This document shows positions 14,501 to 25,732 of a stretch of 64,000 nt of DNA, piece by piece. How positions within the stretch are numbered: the first letter of the stretch is position 1; each line of letters begins with the position of its first letter. This stretch comes from Trichoplax adhaerens (Eukaryota > Placozoa > Uniplacotomia > Trichoplacea > Trichoplacidae), in NCBI RefSeq assembly GCF_000150275.1, contig NW_002060949.1:5269193-5333192 (forward strand), read 5' to 3'. The notes beneath the pieces were generated by a model, which was given only the letters and a program-made list of their open reading frames with translations, did not search any database and was not told where the DNA came from. A program made the position numbers and the translations under genes.

Positions 14501-16767
14501 CTCCACCAGCTGAGGATTGGTAAGCTGTTTTAGTTCAAGCTGATTTAATGATGCTAGTCTTAATACAAACTATTTTAAATAGGAAACCTTTGCCAGGAAT
14601 GGAGGATGCTATACCAGTCATATTTATGGATTTAAGCAGTAAGATATTCTACTAGTCACTGGATATTAGTTTTTGATGATTTACTATGATTCTTACAGTA
14701 CAAGTGTATCTGCGTTAATTAATTTTTATTACTAAATAGATGACCTACGAACTGTCAATAATGATCCTGAGATGATAGATGCAATTGGTGCACAATGCAC
14801 AATTTTCCGGGAAAATCGTTATACCAACGTTGATTTACCAATTATTAGATATGAAGATAATGGGGTAAGATAGATGTGCGATCATTATGTATCATATCAT
14901 ATAATCTACAATAAACTGTAGCCTTATCAGTACAGCTAGTACTTCCATCGCTTCTCCTTCAAAAATGGATATTTTTTGTAATGTAACTAGTGTTGTACAA
15001 TCAATTCCTGGGACAGCTCTGTCCATGACTCCATCTACCTTAATCGTTTAACACCGGCTTCGGAAAGAGTTTATATGATCCTATCTGTGAGTTACAAAAA
15101 GCTTTATTAATGAATCTACTTGTAGTAATAAACTGTGATATTTCTAATATCGCAGAAATCGTTCTTCATGTTGAACCTCTCTATTTTTATTTTAACTTGA
15201 TAAATATCGCAGGTTGTCATTAAATTGAGCCATCCGGCACCTCTGGAATTAATGCTAAGAAAAAGAATTTGTTTAAAAATTATAAAGAGACAAGGTTTCA
15301 CTTTGTCGTTATTCAAACGCTTCACACAGGTAATAAATGTCTAAATCTATTATTAAAAAAGTTATAAATTATTCAAATTTTGTAACTGATGTACTATTTT
15401 AATAATATTTCAAATTTACTAGACTCCTCGACATAATTGTGGTGTAACGTATACATTGGTGTCAAGAATTCCCCAAGTATTTATAATATAATATACTTTT
15501 TATCTTAATGCTGTCTACACGTGATAGTAAAACTACTTCATCTTACAGCATATCGAAGATGAAGACGAAGAAGTGGATGATTTAACAGAAGTAACCCGTG
15601 ATGAAGATGAAAATGCCGATGATAGCAGTAACATGTTGAGAAAATATACGAGAGGCGTCTCTAATGTTGAAAATATCTTAGCCGTTGATCGGCTTAGACA
15701 GGTTAGAACACTATAGCTTTATTTACAACGTCTTTTCAAGGGTTTTCATAGTATTTTCAATCTCGTAGGAGGTTGCTGTGAAGGAAAAATTGGCTGCTAC
15801 CGGGAAATCTTTAAAGCAAACATTCTCAAGTACCCCAAATTTACTACGGGTAAGCAAAGTTAGATGCAAAAAATGAAGATAAAAGTCTTTAACTATATAA
15901 GTAAGAGTGTAAGACTGTAAACCTCTATGGTGTAAATTTGTTTATTAGGTCGATAGCGGAAGTAGCCCAATGGTTAGAGGATCCCTTTCTAGAGTAAGTT
16001 TATTTCCGTGCATCAAGAATATTTTTTGTATCATTATCTAACAAGGATTTGTTTTTTAGCTGAATTACAATAGCCAAACATTTACGGATCTCCAAACTAC
16101 CCGTCGGACGTCATTCACTCAAGATCGCTCGTCGCATGCAGCAAGACGAATAGCGGACCATGCTAAAGTAAACGCATCGTTATCGTTCGATAATAACGAA
16201 GAAGACATGGTTAGTAAGCATGGCCGTTCCGAAAGAAGCAAATCGTTTGGTGCTGTCGACGCAAGTGATGCCTATAGTAAACGAAGCCCGTCACTTCATT
16301 TGCCAGGAAGAGCTAGAAATATGAGTGCATTAGGCAATCTACATTTACCGCAAATTTTAAGTCCTGCTCCTGATACTTCATTAAATTCGAATACAAATTC
16401 AAAAGGCGTACCAATGTTAGTTCAGCCTGCTCCTGATACTTTGCTTAAATCGCAAAAATTCAGTGCTGCAAGTAAATTAAGCGCCTCAGCTACTTCACCA
16501 AGCGGTGCGGCTCTTTCGAAAGTTGCGTCTCCCATAAATAATATTAATAATAATAATAGTAACAATAATAATAATAATAATAGCATTAATACTTCTACAG
16601 GTAATAGTAATAACAAATTTAAAGGCAGTTTTAAACGCTCAGGATTAGATAGTTTATCTGAATCTTACGAAGTGTTGGATAGCGACAATTCTGATCCTAA
16701 AACTCTCCTAAATTCTGCAAAAGTTGCCTTACTTAAAGATGGCGGTAAAGGCGAAATAGATGCGTAG
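2570..16767 (+). CDS. KIF13: Kinesin-3 family motor protein, KIF13A/B type, without CAP-Gly domain
   Basis: Plus-end-directed microtubule motor carrying vesicle cargo. I read 43 exons giving 1664 residues: 2570-2618, 3931-3997, 7231-7243, 7831-7891, 8146-8238, 8484-8575, 8723-8811, 8909-8996, 9101-9235, 9311-9423, 9494-9539, 9606-9680, 9776-9928, 10005-10112, 10173-10274, 10358-10525, 10622-10716, 10787-10896, 10984-11067, 11157-11213, 11387-11675, 11746-11814, 11892-11952, 12066-12098, 12187-12247, 12333-12415, 12502-12636, 12763-12802, 12908-13068, 13137-13295, 13566-13726, 13852-14145, 14212-14294, 14387-14519, 14583-14638, 14740-14864, 14991-15086, 15213-15329, 15423-15476, 15549-15701, 15769-15849, 15949-15993, 16060-16767. 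Order: motor (1-358) with P-loop GQTGSGKS (92-99), switch I SSRSH (208-212), switch II DLAGSER (242-248); FHA (about 455-552); coiled coils; kinesin-3 central region (about 750-1300); conserved [10 protein letters not shown] block. The tail is Asn-rich and lacks the CAP-Gly of KIF13B. The ATG gives [16 protein letters not shown], the expected first motor strand. Confidence 0.95.
7231..7243 (+). other. KIF13: 13-nt microexon of the KIF13-like gene
   Basis: Exon 2 ends in phase 2 after GAA GG, and the exon at 7831 must start in phase 0 to read [15 protein letters not shown]. Only a short insert can reconcile them. At 7231-7243 the string GAAACCGACCAAG lies between an AG (7229-7230, with a T/C-rich tract further upstream) and GTATGA (7244). 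It supplies exactly one base plus four codons, giving G-K-P-T-K before IFAFDY, which fits the short linker before the KxFxxDxCFW strand in KIF13 proteins. With it the full CDS is 4995 bases, a multiple of three; without it the frame breaks. Confidence 0.75.
16536..16613 (+). repeat. Asn codon (AAT/AAC/AGT) tract in the KIF13 tail
   Basis: Within the last exon, alternating AAT, AAC, AGT and ATT codons encode a run of asparagine with scattered Ser and Ile ([16 protein letters not shown] and on). The reverse strand reads as a leucine-rich open frame (16422-16616), which is an artefact of the repeat. Such tracts expand by slippage, so length polymorphism is likely. Confidence 0.85.
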
Positions 16768-19700
16768 TTTTTGTTGCGGATAAACATAGTTAATTAATTA
16801 GTTACCCAAGCATATCTATTTTAATCGATCGTGCTATAAGATATAGGGGCTGTTTAATATTTCGTATTGGATGAAAAATATCTATCATGTTGCATGAATG
16901 CATTTTAAATTTATCGATATATAATTTTATAATCAAATCAATTTAAGTACATTAGCGATCCTAAATGTCTTATAATTTTTGAATGCGGATAAGAAGCTTT
17001 TTGTAGCTGAATGTAAATAAGCATACCACGAAGTTTATAGCTACTACCGAAGCGGCTTTGCATTAACTACGTATTACAATTACTTAAAAATGGATATTAT
17101 ATTGAATAATGGGAAATTTTTTGATGTTTGGTCAAATTATCGTTGATTATTGGCAAATTGCAGTATTATTTTCGTATTATTGTACGGTAGAAGCTTTAAT
17201 TTAACGTATAGTATTACGAGTAAGTTATCTACAGTATTGTACAATATTATACAATGTATTGGTACAGTACCGGTCTCCTTCAAATTAATGAAATTTCTGC
17301 TTTACATGATTCATGATTGATTATATAAATTGCTAAGCGATAATAGCGTTAGCATGATTTAGTTTGCTATTTGAGATGATACACTGATAATGCTATGGTG
17401 TGTAACTGTGTATCTTGCTTAATTCGAATTGTGAAAATTTTCAAAGTCTGGCTGTGATGAATCTTTTTTACTCCCTTTTGAACTTCGCAAAACAGACTCC
17501 ATTTGCGATACTTCGATGGCTTACTTAAATTTTGAAATTTCTATTGTGGTTTTATTCACTTTATTACAGGATACGGACAATGTATAGTCTGTTGTATTAT
17601 TGGATTTAGAAATGCGTCTTGTTAGATATCATTTGTAAAAGCTGAATCTAATCTGTTAGTGCTGCGTGCATCGCATCATATTGGAAAGATGCTATTGATA
17701 TCATACAGTATAGTCGTAATTTTAACTTTGACTAGCTTGCAAGTACGTTGTATTAAACTGATAGGGTATTATTACTATTTTATTGGTGAAATTGCTTCTC
17801 TGTTATATTGTGTACGTATAACCAGTCATTACCTAGTCATCGCTGGTCTTTAGTACCTACAGTTCATTAATGGGTTAACCATGGCATGAACTACAAGTCT
17901 ACAAGGCAGAATATCTAACAGTGCATGACCATGGCCAAATACTGCACTTCGTTATGACAGCATTTAAATATGCAGACGGTTGATTTTGAATTGACTGATT
18001 TTCTTCTGAAATGAAGTAATATTACATTGAATCTCGTTATCTATTACTAAATTCTACTAGGGAAACCATTACTATATATAAGATTATAACTATTATGTAA
18101 ATTAGAAGCAGTGATTTTGAAATTGGCAATTTGCCGACAATGCAATTCTCTAATTCATACTACTTATAGTAAGTAGTAATTTTTCGACATTTACCGTCTC
18201 ATCGCTAGTCATTGGTATCAAAAGTCCGTCCGTCTTATATTTATTGCCGTACAGTACAGTACTGTAGATTAATTAACTCAAAGAGCTCAAGTACTGTACT
18301 GTACAGTAGTTGCATTGTGCAGTGTACAGTACACACTTTACAAACCCAATTGTCACCCCCTGAGTACAGTACAAACCAAACTCGCTACAGTACAGTACTT
18401 TCAATTGGGTTTGTGCAGTACTGTACAGTACTGTACACTGTAGAGCGAGCGTAATTTTCACTTGTGACTTTCACCCGACAGTGTCACACTCATCATATAG
18501 TATGTGTTGATCCCATTTTCGTATAGCTTTGAAGCCGTAGGAGGGTGTTAATTGCCGCTGCACGTTAATCGGTGCTTAGAACAGCATTATCTTTTCAATT
18601 TCTTTCTTATTTAAAGTTCATACGGTAAGTTCACTTAAAATTTATAAAATTTCGTTTCATTTATCAATCGCTACGTTAATCCAAGGACTAGTAACTCTAA
18701 TCGTTGCAACGATCGGGGATATAATGCATAATGCTTAGTCTGGTTGTAGACACTTGTAGTCATGTACAGACAGTACTGTACAGTGTACAGTACAGTATAA
18801 ACGTACCTGTACCTGTGGAGTAAGGTACTGACTGCATTATACTGTACTGTGTATGGTACTTGGTTTTTTAATAGGATGCCTTCTTCATTCTGTCATGCAT
18901 GAGCTGATGAACAGTTTCTTTACAATAAGTTTTTTACCATAGGTATAGAAATACATATGGGCATTGAACTAGTTCAGATGCAGTTTACGAGACATGCATG
19001 GAAAGCTGATTATTTCTTCCTTGTAGTCGCTACCTTACCTCTCGTAGGAGACAAGCAAAAACGCCAAATCATTATAGCCGCATAATTTGGTATATCTTTC
19101 TGCATCGGTACCCTACAATGTACATTGCTACAATATACTGTACAGTACTGTATTCTAAATACTGTACACTGTACAGTATACTGACGAGTGGCACTTTTCG
19201 CCCGACTTCCTACGTTTTACCGTACTGTATCCGTATCAAGATCTCTACATACAATATCAGTAATGTTGGACAGAGAAAATTTTCCATTCTCTATTAGTTC
19301 TATTAGTCTTGTAGTGTTTCCACATATGGGCCCACTTCGAACATTGGCCGCAACCTATACATATTATATATTATACAGTGCATCATCTCGTCAAAATATT
19401 GTGCCAAACACCTCGTTATGACAGTACTTTAAGTATGGAGATGATCGATTTTAAATGTGACTAATTTTTTCTAAATTACTGTAAGTAATAATATTACGTT
19501 GAATCTGTCCGTTACTAAGTTCTGCTATACAGTACTGTACTGTATTTATTAAGTAAGCATTTTTCGATCAGAAAAGTCCGTCTGTCCGAAATGTACTGTA
19601 TTCGTGAATCGCCTACGTTCCACACAAGTGCAGCTTTGGGTCCCGTTTTCCCCCTTCAAGTACAGTACTGTGCTATACAGTGTACAGTACAGACAGTAGT

Positions 19701-19838
19701 TCTGGTACTGTAGTCTGTAGACGCCTTTTTACTGTACTGTACAGTGTACAGTACATTGCACTCCACGAACTTTCACTTTTGTTAATCCAAGGTAAATTTT
19801 CTCTTCTTACGCGTATACTATAAAAAGCTTGCCAAAGA
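16768..19838. other. Intergenic region between KIF13 and PYCR
   Basis: No exon is recognisable. From about 17.9 kb on there are dense TACAGTAC/GTACTGTAC palindromes (18248-18268, 18292-18335, 18365-18440, 18770-18796, 19138-19180, 19660-19755) and a degenerate duplication of a block at 17941-18480 and 19402-19770. The last block ends about 70 bases before the PYCR start codon, so these sequences occupy the likely promoter of PYCR. Confidence 0.6.
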
Positions 19839-22800
19839 ATGAGTCAATCAAGCCCGGCCGATTTAAAAGACATGACCATTGGATTCATTGGAGCTGGCAA
19901 AATGGCACAAGCTCTTGCTAGTGGATTTATCGCATCTAGTAAGGATATATAAACAATTTGAATCATTATACTGTCAATGGATTCCTTTTTTTTTTTTTTT
20001 TACGCCGCATAGCATTCATACTTCACATTACATTGTTCAGTTGACATAAAATAATCATTCAATCAAGGGAGCTAGCTTGATTTTGCGACGTTTTACTGAT
20101 TTGGAAATAAAATATCATTAAGAAATAAAGCTATTTTACGGTAGACTGCCTACAATGTTCTAACGTGTTCTATGGACGTCTAGGATGATTATACTGTTTT
20201 CATCATCAAAATAATAGTAATTACCTACTCCTTTACTATTAGTACAGTATCAGTGTCCACTGGATGTTCATTTTTGTATGGATTGCTTCTTTTGAATAAT
20301 ACGATACCGTACCACGTACAGTAAGCCAGAAAAGAATATCAATGTGAAAGATCGATAATATTACTATTATGTATGATAGCAGCATTAAACTGATCTATCC
20401 TTTTATTTTATTTAATTAATTTTGAAAGGAGTAGCTTCTGTAGACAAATTATTTGCCAGTGCCCCTTCAATGGAGTCGCTCCAAGGAATTAAGGTAATTT
20501 TTTCTAGCACGTGTTGTACGTACTGTAGTTGCAGGGTACAACGATAAGCCATTGACTGTGTTCGGATCATATCTCTAGCTGTTGACTACAGTAATCCTTG
20601 TTTAATAGGTTATTGTACATACTACATAATACCTTAATTAATGCTCACGATGGTGGTGACTTCACTTTTCCTGGTAAATTTGTATTTGACATGATTTTAC
20701 TATACAATACAGTAGATTATATAGTACAACATTGACAAGGCGATAGCGGTCTAAATGAAGCTGTAATCTGATACAGTGTTGCAAAAGTGAATAGGGTATA
20801 CCACCTTGATTATAATTATAATCAACTAAGCGTTAGCCGTGATTAAAATAGACTTTACATTGAACCAAGTTCAATCCCCTACCTGATTTGGGTTATTTAG
20901 GTGACTCCGCGGTACCGCACCAGGGACGTCACGCCGGTACAATTCTGTAACAATAAAGTTCTGATGCAATCTCGGATTGTTCTAAATCTTATTTGTTTAT
21001 ACTGCATTCATATATGGTATGCAGAAGTACGCTTTTGACTTTACCGCACTACAGTACTGCACTTCTTCTATTACGAAACAACATTCATATACTATTGTAG
21101 ATTACAATCTCCATCTACCATAGTATAGTGTAATACTTGTACGTCGAGCCATGCCACATAACTCGGAATAATCTAAGCCTATCAAATCCTTAAATTTCCA
21201 ACGAAACCTGGATGTATCCTCTTGACCATGGAAAATATAATTTTCTCATGTTAGCAGGATGCGTCACATTGTACTTTGAATGCAATAGTTAATGCTTTAG
21301 AATGGCATGTGCATTTTATTTTAAACAATTATATACAACAGATTTGTACTGCCAAGTACTATAGGTCGGAGTAGTAATCTGCATTGTTTGTTTTATTTCT
21401 TAATTGTTCTCATTGTACCGCCTTCTACTATATTCTTTTGCTTAGGAAAAAATTAATAATATCAATGTTACTACTGATAACAAAGACATTGTACGCAAAA
21501 ATGACGTCATAATCGTTGCCGTTAAGCCGAATATCCTATCACAAGTCCTGAAAGAGATCGCTCCGGTTATTAGAAGCGAGAACCTAATTATTTCCGTTGC
21601 TGCTGGTATACGAATACCGGCAATAGAAGATGTATGTCATTAAAGAATATGAATCAACAGAGTTTAGAATTGATAGTTGTTATTACAGTAAAAATTGCGT
21701 GAATGGATGTTTAAAATGTGTGTACTGTATATATGTACAAATCTCTTTCTTGAAATCTGAATGGCAATTGAGTATGCATTGATTTTTTGATTGACTTGAA
21801 GCAATTTGTATTAGCCTAATCAGCTAAATGACAGTGAATTGGAGCATATAAATTAGAGCCCAACTTTTACTTACTTATAGCCCTTACCGAACGGAACAAG
21901 AGTTGTACGAGTTATGCCCAATACTCCATGTTTGGTCGGTGCTGGAGCCTCTGCTTATTCCCTTGGTACCTATGCACAATCTAGGGACGCCGAAACTGTA
22001 AATAAGTTAATGTCAGCTGTTGGCTTATGCGAAAAAGTGCCGGAATCACTTATAGACGCCGTTGTTGGTGTTAGCGGAAGTGGACCAGCTTATGTAAGAT
22101 ATTGAAATGAAATCACCTCGTACTTTGATTGATCAACCTTAGCATTTTCTGTATCATATACTGTGTATCGCTGTAATGAATCATTGCAATTTGTAAGGCT
22201 TTGTTAATTAAATCAAGCCTCCTTAGTAGCTGAGTAATCAACGCGGTACACGTATAACCATATTAGACAAAGATAAATCGTTACTCTAATTTCGATCTGT
22301 AAACTAACGAATTGTTTAGTTACTATTATTAAGCTAGCTCGTTGAAACTATAGTTGAAAACAATAAGCATTAATTTAAATTTTAATGAGTCTGTTGGACA
22401 AAGTAGTGACTTACGCGCATACTCGTATATAATCACAACTATTTCCTGATGTCCAAATTCGGCACAATATTTATTTAAAATTCTAATTAGGTAAACTTTA
22501 CACTATCCACTGTATAAATAAAGTTACACTCGTAGCATCACTTCTTCTAAAAATTTATGTCAAGTCAATTTGTGGCACAATTGTCGTTGATTATAGGCTT
22601 TAAAATTTAAAGTAAATTTTAATTTTACTCCTTTATTTATTAAATCATAAATTAATAGATGTTCGTAGCCATAGAAGCATTGGCTGATGGTGGTGTTAAA
22701 GCTGGTTTACCACGTCATTTAGCCTTAAAATTAGCTGCACAGACTCTATTGGTACGTTATCTCACTTGTAGGCAGTGTATGATACCATAATCTATATTCT

Positions 22801-23286
22801 AGATCATAACAAGACCAATAAAAATTAATAGTCTTATTGCTAGTTAAAGTACAGATAGCGAATTTGAATAATTGACCAAAGGTGATAACATATCTGCAAT
22901 ATAAATGTTTATTGGATAGGGTGCTGGAAAAATGGTAATGGAAATTGGTGCACATCCAGCTGAGGTATTGAATAGCACCTGATCATGCCATGTTAAAGAC
23001 AGGAATTATTCGTATTAGTCAGCCATTTTTTATTTTGAAGTATTTGTTTACTACATTCTTATTGAATCATCAGTAAAAGTCCTTAAATTGGATAGATGCA
23101 TAGTTGACGTAAATGTGTATTGAAATAGAATATATTATTATTTCATTCTAGTTGAAGGATGAAGTTTGTTCTCCTGGTGGTACCACTATTGCTGCGGTTC
23201 ATACATTAGAGAAGAATGGATTTAGAGGGGCCCTAATCGATGCTGTTTTAGAGTCATGCAATCGTTCCAGAGAATTAGGAAATTAA
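19839..23286 (+). CDS. PYCR: Pyrroline-5-carboxylate reductase
   Basis: Catalyses the last step of proline synthesis, NAD(P)H-dependent reduction of pyrroline-5-carboxylate. Seven exons, 278 residues: 19839-19938, 20429-20493, 21446-21631, 21881-22093, 22659-22751, 22920-22964, 23152-23286. The N-terminal Rossmann motif is GFIGAGKMA (residues 15-23). VAVKP (79-83), the RVMPNTP stretch (ending at 133), GSGPAY (183-188) and the C-terminal signature SPGGTT (241-246) followed by [19 protein letters not shown] are all present and in order. Length matches PYCR-type and bacterial ProC enzymes. No obvious mitochondrial presequence: the first 12 residues ([12 protein letters not shown]) are acidic and polar, which resembles PYCR3/PYCRL or a cytosolic enzyme more than mitochondrial PYCR1/2; the paralogue assignment is uncertain. 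Confidence 0.95.
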
Positions 23287-25732
23287 TCTTTATTATTTAT
23301 GTTTACCTTTCTTCTTATACCGTTCTTATATTCTATAAATAAGTTTGAAATGTTATTTTTAAGTGCGAGAAAAGATATTGCTATAAAGTAAAGTTTAAAT
23401 ATTTATGAAATTGAGATAGCCAACATTGATACATTCTTGAATAATATAATTTTACAGTTAGTATATGGAAACCATATGGCATAGAATTCGTACACTGTAT
23501 GCGAAAAGTACAAGATCCATATCCTATCCACTGTATCCACTGTTGTAGTTTTCAAATACTGCAGATGCGGAAAGCGATTTATCACTAATATAGTTGAATT
23601 TACTCTATACGAAATCACCTTATATGATGGTATATCATGCATTGGTGCTGTCTATATTGTTGTAAACACTACAGTGCACTTATGTGACTGCATGTGTGAG
23701 TAATGAATACACTTGTGTAGTAGCAATTAATACAGTACAATCAATTCGAGTTCTATATTTGAAGTGCAATATATGTACTGTATGTGGCATCGGGAAAGAC
23801 CAGCAAAGCGAGCTAGACATGACTACTATTAAATTATGTACTGTAACACACTTACTACGGGACAAAATAGGACGGGAAGTGAAGTGAATATAATGCGATG
23901 GGACATGGTTGATTCGATGTTGCAGACCACTGCTGTACAGTATAGTATATTTTTATAACACACTTTAATACGATATTCGCTGGTTCTACAGTACAGAATA
24001 GTGCCATAATCCATCTATTATTGTTTGAAGTTGTACACAGCGCAGATATAAAAGTCACCGTGTCATTTTCAATGATTCGGCACTTAAGAGAAGTAATTAG
24101 ACATCTTTAACATACTGTAGTCATACACTTTATGCAAACTTTAAATTTGTGTAATCTTCCTTTCACATAGTACACCTGATATACATACTGTCAGTACTGT
24201 AGTATTGCTACGTATTGTGACAGAACAGTTTCCATTATTTATGAGTACATATGGACTGCTGTAGGGAACGTGTGAAGACGCCATTTTGAAATTTCACTTG
24301 ACGTGAACGTGCAACATTTTAGCTGTATAGGGACCTCTCGATTTATTTTTATTACCAATCTACAAGTCCACGATTTATAGCATAGGATAAGGGTAACCTC
24401 ATTTTTTCTACAGACTGTACAGTAGTAGGAGAGAAATAGGTCTTTCACTACGTAACGGTATCAAATATGTTCGATATTGTTGAAATTTAAAGTTTTATAG
24501 AGCGTACAAACTATTTCTTAGCTCATTTTGCTTAAGCTTTCCTGGGTATTTCTTAGCTTAATTATAAAAGAGTTAATCGGCTTTAGTAAGAAAAAAAGCT
24601 TTGAGTTATTTTACCCATTAATTATTGCAGACTACTGTACTAGATACATCCACCTACAGAACTATACTATCCAGTACTGTAGTAGTGGATAACGTACAGT
24701 ATATGAACTGATTCATATTTACAACCGTTATTATCCAGGACGTCTCTTATACTGTATATATTCATTTCACTAGTACGTGTTTTTTTGCAATATCATTTAT
24801 TGCTGTTATGTACAGTGTCCTATTTTGTCCCTGATTTAAATAACCGATCCTGTAACGAAAATGATTTCTTCAAATTTAGCTGCTTATTTAATAAATTCAT
24901 AGTCACTTAATTACGATCACTTCATTTTTAGCCCTTTTAGCTGGTGATTTTCTTCCGTAGTAATTACAATTTAAATGGAAGCAACACAATAATCACAGCA
25001 TGTCATTAATAAGGATACAGTAATCATTCTAAGTACAGTAGATGACAACGCCGATAATTATAATACGAAGGGTCGGAAGGGACCCAGTATCCATCCACCT
25101 AGCGCTTGGCGTAAGGAGGTACAGCCGTGCAGGTATTTTGTCCACGACTATTCTATACTACGCTATATTTGTTAGATTGTGCGATGTAATACTAAAACTT
25201 GTAATTATAACGCGTTGTAAGTGGAATAGCGCACTTATATAAGCCGCCACTTTTCAATGCAATAAAGAGAGAGGCAGAGTTTAGTAGTTAGTTTTACAAT
25301 AACTTCCAACTAAGTGTTTAATTTCTTGTCTCTATGCTAAGTGAGAGTAGTACCAACTTTCAATACATTTGTTAGTATTAATTATTAACTAGTCTAGATA
25401 GTAATACACTACAACAAGGACAGTATGGTACAGTACTTTATACTGTAGACTACAGTACAGTACTGTACTAAAAAAGACTGGCCTTATTAATACTGTACCT
25501 TATTGTACTGTACTATACTCAGTGGACTACATGTACTTCATCAAGTCCCTGGTATACAGTAACTGTATAGGCCCCATAGAGGTCAGAGAAAAAATAATCC
25601 TCTATGGTACACGCATGTTGATCTATGTGTTGACGTAGTCAAACATCGTACAGCATGATCTCGTTTGCGTATGTAGGTTAAAAGGCAAAAGCACTTCGTC
25701 ATTCTATCACATTCCATTCGTTACTAGCCAAT
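23287..25732. other. Intergenic region between PYCR and PSMF1
   Basis: No exon with splice sites and family similarity was found. It contains scattered TACAGTAC-type strings (about 24190-24215, 24410-24425, 24665-24700, 25420-25520), thinner than in the spacers upstream of PYCR or DNALI1. Short frames on both strands show no recognisable motif. Confidence 0.5.

Noticed and set aside
16422-16616. Leucine-rich 64-codon minus-strand frame
   Set aside because: It is the complement of the Asn codon repeat in the last KIF13 exon; the plus strand is clearly coding.
19819-19825. TATAAAA box before PYCR
   Set aside because: It lies only 14 bases before the start codon, too close for a start site about 30 bases downstream of it unless translation begins later; AT-rich DNA gives many such strings.
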